Assembly (NCBI GenBank): GCA_039190005.1 | Contig: JBCCYM010000090.1 | Coordinates: forward strand, 1-5,190 | Reading direction: 5' to 3' | DNA length: 5,190 nt | Source: JBCCYM01 sp039190005 | Lineage (GTDB): Bacteria; Pseudomonadota; Gammaproteobacteria; UBA12402 | Shown: positions 1 to 5,160 of the stretch, piece by piece | Position numbering within the stretch: the stretch's first letter is position 1 | Layout of the letters: each line of letters starts with the position of its first letter | Program-made: the position numbers and the translations under genes | The notes under the pieces: generated by a model | The model's database searches: none | What the model was told of the DNA's origin: nothing | Seen by the model: only the letters and a program-made list of their open reading frames with translations

Positions 1-24
1 GTCGGGCAGCTTTTTTATAGGCAT
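1..24 (-). CDS. Possible 5' end of a minus-strand gene (partial)
   Basis: On the minus strand an ATG at 24-22 opens a frame reading MPIKKLPD up to the window edge. A perfect TATAAT lies 20 bases upstream, and a weak purine-rich stretch (AGAGAA) precedes the ATG. Only eight residues are visible, so the product cannot be named. The M-P-I-x-x-L-P pattern resembles the start of many MutL mismatch-repair proteins, but eight residues do not support that identification. If real, this gene diverges from the small ORF at 86-325. Confidence 0.27.
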
Positions 25-43
25 TTTTTAATTCTCTATTTTT

Positions 44-49
44 ATTATA
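44..49 (-). promoter_or_regulatory. Candidate -10 box for the left-edge gene
   Basis: Read on the minus strand this is TATAAT, a perfect sigma70 -10 consensus, placed 20 bases before the ATG at 24. No good -35 box is found 16-18 bases upstream (the best is AGTTAA-like sequence around 67-72). The surroundings are very AT-rich, so a chance match is quite possible. Confidence 0.25.
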
Positions 50-85
50 TTTATCAGTCTCTTATTTTAACTTTAGCATCACTTT

Positions 86-325
86 TTGTCCATTATCCCA
101 GAAACTAAAAAAACAGATACAGCAAATTTGCAACAATCTTTGAATTTTTTCTTATGGTCATTAATGCGTGGTGGTCCTTACGCTGATGATTTGCGATATA
201 TTCCACTACCTTGGATAAGCATTCAGGCCATTCTCACCGAGTGGAAACAAGCGCTACCTGAAGTGGATATCAAGGCCTTAGTTGAAAAAATTAAAAATGA
301 ATCCGCTCTCGTTAGCGGTAGTTAA
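86..325 (+). CDS. Small hypothetical protein, 79 aa
   Basis: I do not recognise this protein. The frame is open from a TTG at 86 (an in-frame TAG lies at 74-76) to the TAA at 323-325. There is no ATG before residue 27 and no clear Shine-Dalgarno before the TTG, so either TTG is used or the gene has lost its original start. Composition looks protein-like: a hydrophobic/aromatic stretch around residues 20-28 (NFFLWSLM), then GGPYADDLRYIPLPW and an amphipathic, charged C-terminal helix (about 50-75). There is no signal peptide and no long membrane helix. It converges on crcB with a 6-base gap. It could be an intact small cytosolic protein or the C-terminal remnant of a longer one. Confidence 0.5.
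   Translation: MSIIPETKKTDTANLQQSLNFFLWSLMRGGPYADDLRYIPLPWISIQAILTEWKQALPEVDIKALVEKIKNESALVSGS
303..318 (-). terminator. Candidate terminator of the nfeD-slipin-crcB operon
   Basis: CCGCT and AGCGG form a perfect 5-bp GC-rich stem with a 6-base loop. On the minus strand the stem is followed, after a few bases, by a T-rich run (CATTTTTAATTTTTT, about 284-299). It lies 14 bases past the crcB stop, a suitable place for the operon end. The T-tract is not directly adjacent to the stem, so the call is weak. An alternative stem TTAGCG (312-317)/CGCTAA (330-335), followed by ATTTGTTTT, could serve the plus strand. The two are mutually exclusive because they share bases. Confidence 0.33.
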
Positions 326-331
326 TAGACG

Positions 332-718
332 CTAAATTTGTTTTAACAAATAGTTGGCAATCATCACACCAAGCCAAGTTGCGCTAAGACAGAGTATGAC
401 ACTGAGTATAATGTTATAAACCGCCACTTGAATACTGCCTATCCTTATGAGTTCTATTGTTTCAATTGAAAAGGTTGAAAATGTGGTATAGCCGCCAAGA
501 AAACCAAGTAGGGCAAAGGACAGCCAGAATGGGTGGCTGTGTCTAAAATGTGTAAAAGTCAGGGTAAAAAGTACGCCCATGATCAGGCTACCACTGACAT
601 TGACAAACAAGGTGCCAAAAGGAAAACTGCGGCCAAAAATGGTGGTCATTAAACTGGCAAGCCAATACCTTGCCAGGCCGCCACAGCCACAGCCGAGAAA
701 AACAAGTACATTTTTCAT
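332..718 (-). CDS. crcB: Fluoride ion channel CrcB/FluC
   Basis: This is a 128-residue inner-membrane protein of the CrcB/FluC family, dual-topology dimeric channels that export fluoride and so protect enolase and pyrophosphatase. Visible family motifs are GCGGLARYWL (10-20), FPFGTLFVNVSG with the conserved Asn (32-43, N40), and GGYTTFSTFS (75-84), which carries the phenylalanines lining the fluoride path and the break that binds the central sodium. Four hydrophobic segments lie at about 3-25, 33-56, 64-87 and 97-122. Length is normal for the family. The start ATG (718-716) overlaps the stop TGA of the upstream slipin gene (ATGA), and no strong Shine-Dalgarno precedes it, so translation is probably coupled. 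No fluoride riboswitch can be placed directly upstream because the preceding DNA is coding. Confidence 0.95.
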   Translation of the reverse strand: MKNVLVFLGCGCGGLARYWLASLMTTIFGRSFPFGTLFVNVSGSLIMGVLFTLTFTHFRHSHPFWLSFALLGFLGGYTTFSTFSIETIELIRIGSIQVAVYNIILSVILCLSATWLGVMIANYLLKQI

Positions 719-1500
719 GACTTGTTTTTGGTTTTATCCATATTGTCGGCTATGGTTTTTAAGCCGGAGAGTAATTCCATTGGCAGTGGAAAAACAACCG
801 TTGAATTTTGCACATTGGAAATATCCGCCAGTGTTTGTAAGTAGCGTAATTGCAGTGTTTGAGGTTGTTTAGCAATAATTTGCGCGGCTTGTAATAATTT
901 TTCTGAGGCTTGTAATTCACCTTCGGCATTAATAATTTTGGCGCGACGAGAACGTTCCGCTTCCGCTTGTTGGGCGATAGCGCGGACCATGCTTTCGTCA
1001 ATATCAACATGCTTGATTTCGACATTATTGACTTTAATGCCCCATGAATCCGATTGTTCATCAAGAATGGCTTGTAAGTCGGTATTGAGTTTTTCCCGTT
1101 CTGATAGCATTTCATCAAGTTCATGCTGACCTAGCACCGATCTTAGGGTGGTTTGTGCCAGTTGGCTGATGGCTTCATAAAAATTTTCCACTTGGATAAT
1201 GGATTTTTCCGGATCAATGACGCGGAAATACACCACAGCATTTACTTTTACCGAGACATTATCACGAGAGATAACATCCTGGCTGGGCACGTCCATGACG
1301 ATTGTTCGCAAATCAACCCGCATCATTTGTTGGATTACCGGAATGACAATAATAAGTCCCGGACCTTTGACACCAGAAAATCGCCCCAGTGTGAACACAA
1401 CCGCGCGTTCGTATTCTTTCATGACATTAAGCGCGCTGAAGAGTACAATAACAACGACAAGAATAGGGACGACCCAATATAAGACACTAACGAGTTCCAT
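715..1500 (-). CDS. Stomatin-like SPFH/band 7 protein (slipin)
   Basis: This 261-residue membrane-anchored SPFH protein is of the slipin (prokaryotic stomatin) class, which forms oligomeric scaffolds in the membrane. It has one N-terminal membrane segment (about 6-24). The SPFH domain follows (about 27-190), with EYERAVVFTLGRF, GPGLIIVIP, DVPSQDVISRDNVSVKVNAVVYFRV and the typical TTLRSVLGQHELDEMLSER region. A charged coiled-coil helix spans about 170-210 (AQQAEAERSRRAKIINAEGE), and a C-terminal hydrophobic motif STVVFPLPMEL lies at 233-243. The start is ATG at 1500-1498, preceded at 6-7 bases by GGGAG; a TTG at 1521 would add seven residues without such a site. It overlaps the 3' end of nfeD by 14 bases, the usual partner arrangement. 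The short length and NfeD neighbour argue against HflC or QmcA. Confidence 0.93.
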   Translation of the reverse strand: MELVSVLYWVVPILVVVIVLFSALNVMKEYERAVVFTLGRFSGVKGPGLIIVIPVIQQMMRVDLRTIVMDVPSQDVISRDNVSVKVNAVVYFRVIDPEKSIIQVENFYEAISQLAQTTLRSVLGQHELDEMLSEREKLNTDLQAILDEQSDSWGIKVNNVEIKHVDIDESMVRAIAQQAEAERSRRAKIINAEGELQASEKLLQAAQIIAKQPQTLQLRYLQTLADISNVQNSTVVFPLPMELLSGLKTIADNMDKTKNKS

Positions 1501-2935
1501 TTTTTTCTCCCTGCTTATCAAGCATAACAGTTAACACTAAATCTTCTATGGCGACAACTTTAATCGTTTGTCCGGGGGTAAATTGCTCCGGATTATTGAT
1601 TTGCCATTGTTCGCCATTCACTCGAGCAAATAATTGCCCTTTATAATCTTTTTCAATCACCCCATGACTGCCTATCATTTTTTCACGGCCACTGACAATG
1701 GCGCCACGATGTGATTTTATCACTAAATAAATAATGAGTAAAAGAAATATACCGGTAGTAATGCTGACACTGAGTATTAGCGGAATGGAGATGCCAAAAT
1801 GCGCCACATCGGTATTGATTAACATAATCGAGCCTATGGTTAAGGATATAATCCCACCAATGCCGAGAATGCCAAATGTGGGTATGAATATCTCGGCAAT
1901 AAAAAAACCAATACCCAGTATCATCAAACCAAAACCAACATAATTGATTGGCAGCAGTTGCAGACCATATAAGCCAATCAGTAGACAAATAACCCCTAAT
2001 ACACCGGGAATCATGGTGCCGGCATAGGCAAATTCTAAGAACAAGCCCCAAATACCAGCCATTAACAATAAATAGGCGATACTTGGATCAGTAATTACAG
2101 CAAGAAATTTAGTGCGCCAATCAGGATGATAATAAACAATACGCGCGTTTTTGGTATGTAATGTGATTGTGCCTTGACTTAATTTAACTGACCGCCCATC
2201 AATTTTATTCAGCAAATCTGTGGGATTATCGGCAATGATATTAATGACATTTGCTTGTAAGGCTTCTTGTGCCGATAAACTCGCGGCGGCACGCACAGCT
2301 TGTTCAGCCCATTCAGCATTGCGACCATGCAGTTGCGCGAGACTGCGTATGTAAGCGCTGGCATCATTGCTGGCTTTTTTTTCTAACGTTGTTTGTGAAT
2401 CTATTTTGTTATCTTCTTGATTTTTATCAGATTGTTTATTTTTTTCTGAGTCTTTTTCTTTTGTATCTTTTTCTGGTGTTGGTTTGGTGCTTGGACTGCC
2501 GCCAATACTTACAGGAGAAGCGGCGCCAAGATTAGTGCCGGGCGCCATAGCCGCGATAGGCGTGGCATAGAGAATAAATGTGCCGGCACTGGCTGCATGT
2601 GCGCCACTGGGCGCGACATAAGAAACAACAGGAATAGGGGATGCGAGTATATCGGTAATAATTTTACGCATGGATTTATCCAAACCACCGGGTGTGTTGA
2701 TTTGCAGAATAATCACACTTGCTTTTTGTCGCTGAGCGAATTTTAAACCACGGCTGATATAATCTTGTATAGCAGGTCCAATCGCGCCATCCACTGAAAG
2801 CTGCACCGCTATAGCTTGTGTTGATGTGGGCGTTGGTGTTTCGGCGGATCCAGTTAGAAAAAATAAGCAAAGCAAAACCAGTATACTATTGAGTACCAGT
2901 TTTTTGCTTCCGATATTTTTTGTTGTATGCGGCAT
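1487..2935 (-). CDS. NfeD family membrane-bound serine protease (stomatin operon partner)
   Basis: This is a full-length, 482-residue NfeD protein. From ATG 2935 it has a signal peptide (KKL then a hydrophobic core, about 11-30). A ClpP-like protease domain follows (about 40-240), with INTPGGL (79-85) and GAHAASAGT (111-119). By family comparison with the PH1510 protease, S116 is the likely nucleophile and K187 the partner lysine. Five hydrophobic segments lie at about 284-304, 307-328, 332-353, 355-373 and 382-406, and a C-terminal NfeD OB fold at about 410-475. Residues 147-186 are an unusual Lys/Asp/Glu/Gln-rich linker inside the protease domain. A TTG at 2989 would extend the frame by 18 residues but lies upstream of the likely transcription start. 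The stop lies inside the slipin gene. The known archaeal pair suggests cleavage of the slipin C-terminus; that is inference here. Confidence 0.93.
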   Translation of the reverse strand: MPHTTKNIGSKKLVLNSILVLLCLFFLTGSAETPTPTSTQAIAVQLSVDGAIGPAIQDYISRGLKFAQRQKASVIILQINTPGGLDKSMRKIITDILASPIPVVSYVAPSGAHAASAGTFILYATPIAAMAPGTNLGAASPVSIGGSPSTKPTPEKDTKEKDSEKNKQSDKNQEDNKIDSQTTLEKKASNDASAYIRSLAQLHGRNAEWAEQAVRAAASLSAQEALQANVINIIADNPTDLLNKIDGRSVKLSQGTITLHTKNARIVYYHPDWRTKFLAVITDPSIAYLLLMAGIWGLFLEFAYAGTMIPGVLGVICLLIGLYGLQLLPINYVGFGLMILGIGFFIAEIFIPTFGILGIGGIISLTIGSIMLINTDVAHFGISIPLILSVSITTGIFLLLIIYLVIKSHRGAIVSGREKMIGSHGVIEKDYKGQLFARVNGEQWQINNPEQFTPGQTIKVVAIEDLVLTVMLDKQGEKNGTR

Positions 2936-2966
2936 ATATCCAAATGATAACGCAGTCGCGGCAAGA

Positions 2967-2996
2967 GTTATAGTATTTTTTAAGATCAATTTTCAA
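2967..2996 (-). promoter_or_regulatory. Sigma70-type promoter of the nfeD-slipin-crcB operon
   Basis: Read on the minus strand: TTGAAA (2996-2991), an 18-base spacer, then TATAAC (2972-2967); each box matches 5 of 6 consensus bases. Initiation near 2960 would give a leader of about 25 bases before the ATG at 2935. It would also exclude the TTG at 2989 as start codon. A leader this short leaves no room for a riboswitch. Confidence 0.55.
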
Positions 2997-3053
2997 AGTG
3001 GTGACAGCCGGTTAGATATATTCAGAGCTTGAAATACAAGTCCAGTTGCGCTT

Positions 3054-3083
3054 TTTACGATAGTCGTGTAGTTTAGTTATAAA
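3054..3083 (+). promoter_or_regulatory. Weak candidate promoter of the hydrolase gene
   Basis: TTTACG (3054-3059), an 18-base spacer and TATAAA (3078-3083) lie 24 bases before the hydrolase ATG. The -10 box is good (5/6), the -35 only fair (4/6). A small inverted repeat, ACGA-TAG-TCGT (3057-3067), begins within the -35 box and could be an operator, although at 4 bases per arm it may well be chance. The start codon is preceded by AAAAAGGT (3092-3099), a reasonable ribosome binding site. Confidence 0.35.
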
Positions 3084-3106
3084 TCATTCAGCAAAAAGGT
3101 ACAATA

Positions 3107-4078
3107 ATGCGGGTAGCGCCAAAGACACGGGCATTCTTTGACCGTTTAAAAAAAGAAGCAAATGAGAATCCGACCTCTCCTATCGATCAAATCCCTATTG
3201 AGACACTTAGAAGCGCAACAATAGAATCATTTCGAGAATACGCGGGACCATTGCCAGAGGGCGTTTCAGCGTCATCATTTAAAAATTATTTTTTTAAATT
3301 GTCCGAAGAAAATAAAACGCGCGCTAAAATTTATACCCCAGAGCGGTTTGATTCCCGCGCGGGGAGTACGGTTATTTTTTTTCAGGGCAATGGTTATATT
3401 TTTAATATGTTAGAAGCGCATTTGCCAGGTATTGCCAGGATGGCCAACGCGGCAAATTGCCAAGTTATCGCCATAGACACACCTTTGGCGCCAGAACATA
3501 CCGCGCGAGAAATCAATGACATGGCCTACGCGACTGTGTGTTATATTTTTCGCAACGCCGATAATTTAGATGTTAACACTGATAAGCTGGTGCTGGCTGG
3601 TTACAGCAGTGGTGGAAATATTGTCGCGAATATTATCAATAGAGCACGGACAGATTCTATGATGAAGTTTAAACATCAGCTGCTTTTAAGCCCTTGTTTG
3701 GATTTATCGCTGCAAACTTATCTTGATAATCCGTATGTTGATTATCAAAACAAAGATGAGATGGTGTCGCTGGAAAACCTTCGATATTTAATGAAACAGT
3801 ATTATAAAAATACGGACCCCAGAACCCCTTTGATTTCCCCCATGTTTGCAAGCGATTTATCCGGCGTGCCGCCAACAACAATTGTGCTTGCTGAGTTTGA
3901 TGGGGTACGAGGTGATGGAGAAATGTATGCTAAGCGCTTGGAAGCGTTTGCTGTGCCGGTAGAGGTAATAATTTGTAAAGGGCAGGCGCATAGTTACTTT
4001 ATTGCGAGAGGTATGATGGACGATGATCCAGATCCCGCCATTGTTATGGCTGAGGCTATCTTGAAAAATAGCGTGTGA
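3107..4078 (+). CDS. Alpha/beta hydrolase, hormone-sensitive-lipase type
   Basis: This 323-residue protein of the alpha/beta-hydrolase fold-3 (HSL/type IV carboxylesterase) family probably hydrolyses a short-chain ester or amide; the substrate is unknown. The catalytic core is clear: nucleophile S167 in GYSSGGN (165-171), acid D265 in LAEFDGVRGDG (261-271) and H295 in GQAHSYF (292-298). DTPLAPEHTAREINDMAYA (124-142) matches the family's Y-x-LAPE-x-xxP-AA-x-D block. The oxyanion motif, normally HGGG, reads QGNG (93-96, in FFQGNGYIF). There is no signal peptide, and the N-terminal 70 residues form the usual helical cap. ATG 3107 is chosen because AAAAAGGT lies 7 bases upstream. It is transcribed alone, divergently from the nfeD operon, so its neighbours do not reveal the substrate. 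Confidence 0.9.
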   Translation: MRVAPKTRAFFDRLKKEANENPTSPIDQIPIETLRSATIESFREYAGPLPEGVSASSFKNYFFKLSEENKTRAKIYTPERFDSRAGSTVIFFQGNGYIFNMLEAHLPGIARMANAANCQVIAIDTPLAPEHTAREINDMAYATVCYIFRNADNLDVNTDKLVLAGYSSGGNIVANIINRARTDSMMKFKHQLLLSPCLDLSLQTYLDNPYVDYQNKDEMVSLENLRYLMKQYYKNTDPRTPLISPMFASDLSGVPPTTIVLAEFDGVRGDGEMYAKRLEAFAVPVEVIICKGQAHSYFIARGMMDDDPDPAIVMAEAILKNSV

Positions 4079-4106
4079 CTTTGCTGAATAAAAATAAGGA
4101 TTTCTG

Positions 4107-4138
4107 AGCCGGTCGAAGGCTGGGGTTTTGACAAGCTC
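4107..4138. repeat. Imperfect hairpin repeat (GAGCCGGTCGAA / TTGACAAGCTC)
   Basis: GAGCCGGTCGAA (4107-4118) and TTTGACAAGCTC (about 4127-4138) form an imperfect inverted repeat matching at 9 of 12 positions, with a short G/T-rich loop between them. The arms resemble the CTTCGACAAGCTCAG-type intergenic hairpin repeats that recur in many bacterial genomes. It follows the hydrolase stop by about 30 bases and could also stop transcription, but no T-tract follows. Confidence 0.4.
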
Positions 4139-4157
4139 GGTCATCAGGCATGCAATT
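4138..4157 (+). repeat. Diverged direct repeat, copy 1
   Basis: CGGTCATCAGGCATGCAATT matches copy 2 at 4203-4222 in 16 of 20 positions, and AGCT precedes both copies, with one extra T in copy 2. The central CAGGCAT is identical. The copies flank the palindrome at 4171-4194. Confidence 0.4.
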
Positions 4158-4170
4158 GAACCCAAGCATC

Positions 4171-4194
4171 AAAAATATCCGTACGGATATTTTT
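4171..4194. terminator. Perfect 24-bp palindrome, possible bidirectional terminator
   Basis: The arm AAAAATATCCGT is followed directly by its exact reverse complement. Folded as RNA it gives stem TATCC/GGATA with loop GTAC, flanked by an A-run on one side and a T-run on the other, so it has the form of an intrinsic terminator in both directions. It lies 93 bases past the hydrolase stop. The stem is short and AT-rich, so termination strength is doubtful. A protein-binding palindrome or element end is the alternative. Confidence 0.45.
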
Positions 4195-4202
4195 ATAAGC
4201 TT

Positions 4203-4222
4203 CGATCACCAGGCATTCGATT
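4203..4222 (+). repeat. Diverged direct repeat, copy 2
   Basis: CGATCACCAGGCATTCGATT is the partner of the repeat at 4138-4157 (16/20 identical). The 65-base offset and the palindrome lying between them suggest a tandem or insertion-derived structure that has since decayed. Confidence 0.4.
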
Positions 4223-4308
4223 TTATAAATTCATCATATACTAATACCGCCTCTATTTTTTATATTTCTCACCAAATTTTCCCATTTTTTACTTGAAAAA
4301 CCAATTTT

Positions 4309-4717
4309 TTGCCATTAAACCGAGTGCATCAGTTTTCTCAAAGCAAGGGTTATTTTGCTAAAACAGATTGTATTGATGCAAAACTCTTAGCTTATTATGG
4401 TGATCAAGTGGAGATAACATCAGATACATTGATGGACAAGAATCGCTTGGTATTACAAGAATATTCTGCCCGTAAAATTCAATTGAAAGCACTGATTACT
4501 GGTGGGAAACAACGCCAGAAATTGACCTATCTTAGTCCCAAGCTTCTACGTTCTATCAAGCGTACAATCAAACAGCTTGAGCAAGCGCTCAAAATCATTT
4601 GCGCTGAATTAGAAAGTTATATAGAAGCCGATAAGCATCTGAGTGAAAAGCGCAATTTATTAAAAACAGTCAAAGGCGTTGGTCATGAAGTGGCAACAAT
4701 GTGCATCACGAACTTGC
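4309..4717 (+). pseudogene. IS110-family transposase remnant, truncated at both ends
   Basis: The frame shows the middle of an IS110/IS1111 transposase. NRVHQFSQSKGYFAKTDCIDAKLLA (residues 4-28) contains the KTDxxDA block that supplies the last acidic residues of the DEDD catalytic domain. A basic, helical linker follows (about 48-110), then LLKTVKGVGHEVATMCITNL (117-136), the beginning of the C-terminal Transposase_20 domain with its helix-hairpin-helix-like GVG. The first 70-80 residues, which hold the first Asp and the Glu, are missing: a TGA lies in frame at 4294-4296 and only a TTG at 4309 could start the frame. At 4718 the frame enters an IS66 terminal repeat and ends in 14 foreign codons at TGA 4756-4758. 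It cannot be an active transposase. Confidence 0.85.
4710..4717 (+). repeat. Predicted 8-bp IS66 target site duplication, left copy
   Basis: GAACTTGC directly precedes the IS66 left end. IS66 elements generate 8-bp target duplications, so the same eight bases should follow the right end beyond this window. Only the left copy is visible. Confidence 0.5.
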
Positions 4718-4740
4718 GTAAGCGCTCCGAGAAATACATA
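4718..4740 (+). repeat. IS66 left terminal inverted repeat (approximate inner limit)
   Basis: GTAAGCGCTCCGAG and the following bases fit the family terminus. The outer boundary is firm because IS110 coding homology stops at 4717; the inner limit is a guess, since the matching right repeat is not in the window. Confidence 0.6.
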
Positions 4741-4750
4741 CTTGCCAAGG

Positions 4751-4770
4751 TAGTTTGATCTGCCAAACTA
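4751..4770 (+). other. Perfect 7-bp hairpin in the IS66 leader
   Basis: TAGTTTG (4751-4757) and CAAACTA (4764-4770) pair perfectly around the 6-base loop ATCTGC. No T-tract follows, so it is not a normal terminator. It lies between the terminal repeat and tnpA, where a structure could limit read-through translation or transcription from outside or bind transposase. The TGA that ends the chimeric IS110 frame overlaps the stem end. Confidence 0.4.
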
Positions 4771-4803
4771 ATTCTCCAAATTAATTTAATGTTGGAGGAA
4801 GTG

Positions 4804-5160
4804 ATGAAAGCACAAAAAATAGCAAAGTCAGTTGATGCAGATATTGAGATGCCTGAAGCGATTGTTGAAGATAAAGCGTACTGGGAAAATCATGTGGCGA
4901 AGTATCGTCAAAGTAATATGACTCGCAGTGCTTATGGGCGAACCAATAATCTGAGTCCATCTCGCTGGTTCTATTGGTCACGTAAGCTATTGGGGGTTGA
5001 AAGTAAGTCCAAGGGATTTGTGCCAATAAAACTGCAATCCGGTATTGGTGGTCAACCACCGGCATTGATCACGGTAGAAAGTGCCAGAGGGTTGCGATTG
5101 ATGATTCATCATCCTGAGGTATTGAAGCAATTCCCCAAATTAATGCGTGCTATCTTTTGA
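4804..5160 (+). CDS. tnpA: IS66 family accessory protein TnpA
   Basis: This 118-residue accessory protein of an IS66-type element is required with TnpB for efficient transposition by TnpC, although its exact role is not established. The recognisable block is YWENHVAKYRQSNMTRSAYGRTNNLSPSRWFYWSRKL (27-62), the family's short helix-turn-helix-like region (W-x-x-H-x-x-x-x-x-x-S...Y-x-R...L-S...F-x-x-W). GFVPIKL (71-77) follows, and then a C-terminal segment with GLRLMIHHPEVLKQFPKLMRAI (96-117). ATG 4804 is chosen because GGAGG (4794-4798) lies 5 bases upstream; an in-frame ATG at 4789 lies before this site and would add five residues. The stop TGA overlaps the next ATG (TGATG), implying coupled translation with tnpB. 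Confidence 0.87.
   Translation: MKAQKIAKSVDADIEMPEAIVEDKAYWENHVAKYRQSNMTRSAYGRTNNLSPSRWFYWSRKLLGVESKSKGFVPIKLQSGIGGQPPALITVESARGLRLMIHHPEVLKQFPKLMRAIF

Larger units (their letters stand above)
4079..4308. other. 230-bp gene-free region with degenerate repeats
   Basis: No credible gene lies here on either strand. The left half (to about 4222) holds an imperfect hairpin repeat, a perfect palindrome and a diverged direct repeat, listed separately. The right half (about 4223-4308) is plain AT-rich sequence with T-runs and no recognisable signal; it ends where IS110 transposase homology abruptly starts. The region looks like the scar between a chromosomal gene and eroded mobile DNA. Confidence 0.6.

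Noticed and set aside
715..1500. HflC or QmcA identity for the SPFH protein
   Set aside because: The protein is shorter than QmcA, lacks an HflK partner gene, and is paired with NfeD; the C-terminal VVFPLPMEL motif fits the slipin class.
1501..1521. TTG start at 1521 for the slipin gene
   Set aside because: The ATG at 1500 has a well-spaced GGGAG, and the membrane segment begins right after it; the seven extra residues add nothing recognisable.
938..1534. Plus-strand open frames within the slipin gene (938-1129, 1153-1482, 1199-1534)
   Set aside because: They lie antisense to a clearly recognisable SPFH protein, have no family motifs or ribosome sites, and are products of codon bias on the other strand.
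1683..2535. Frames at 1683-2051 (minus), 1734-1943 (plus) and 2251-2535 (plus) overlapping nfeD
   Set aside because: Their hydrophobic or Cys/Trp-rich translations come from the membrane and low-complexity codons of nfeD read in other frames or antisense; none has a start site or a recognisable domain.
2936..3000. Fluoride riboswitch upstream of the operon containing crcB
   Set aside because: The predicted leader is about 25 bases and no riboswitch-like conserved core is seen in the region.
3669..4165. Minus-strand frames under the hydrolase 3' end (3669-3881, 3857-4165)
   Set aside because: They are antisense to conserved catalytic regions of the hydrolase and run into the repeat region, with no recognisable protein features.
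4107..4222. CRISPR array
   Set aside because: There are only two diverged 20-base copies, 65 bases apart, with a palindrome between them and no further units; spacing and divergence do not fit a CRISPR.
4781..5065. Minus-strand frame antisense to tnpA
   Set aside because: It overlaps a well-matched IS66 accessory gene and has no ribosome site or family resemblance.
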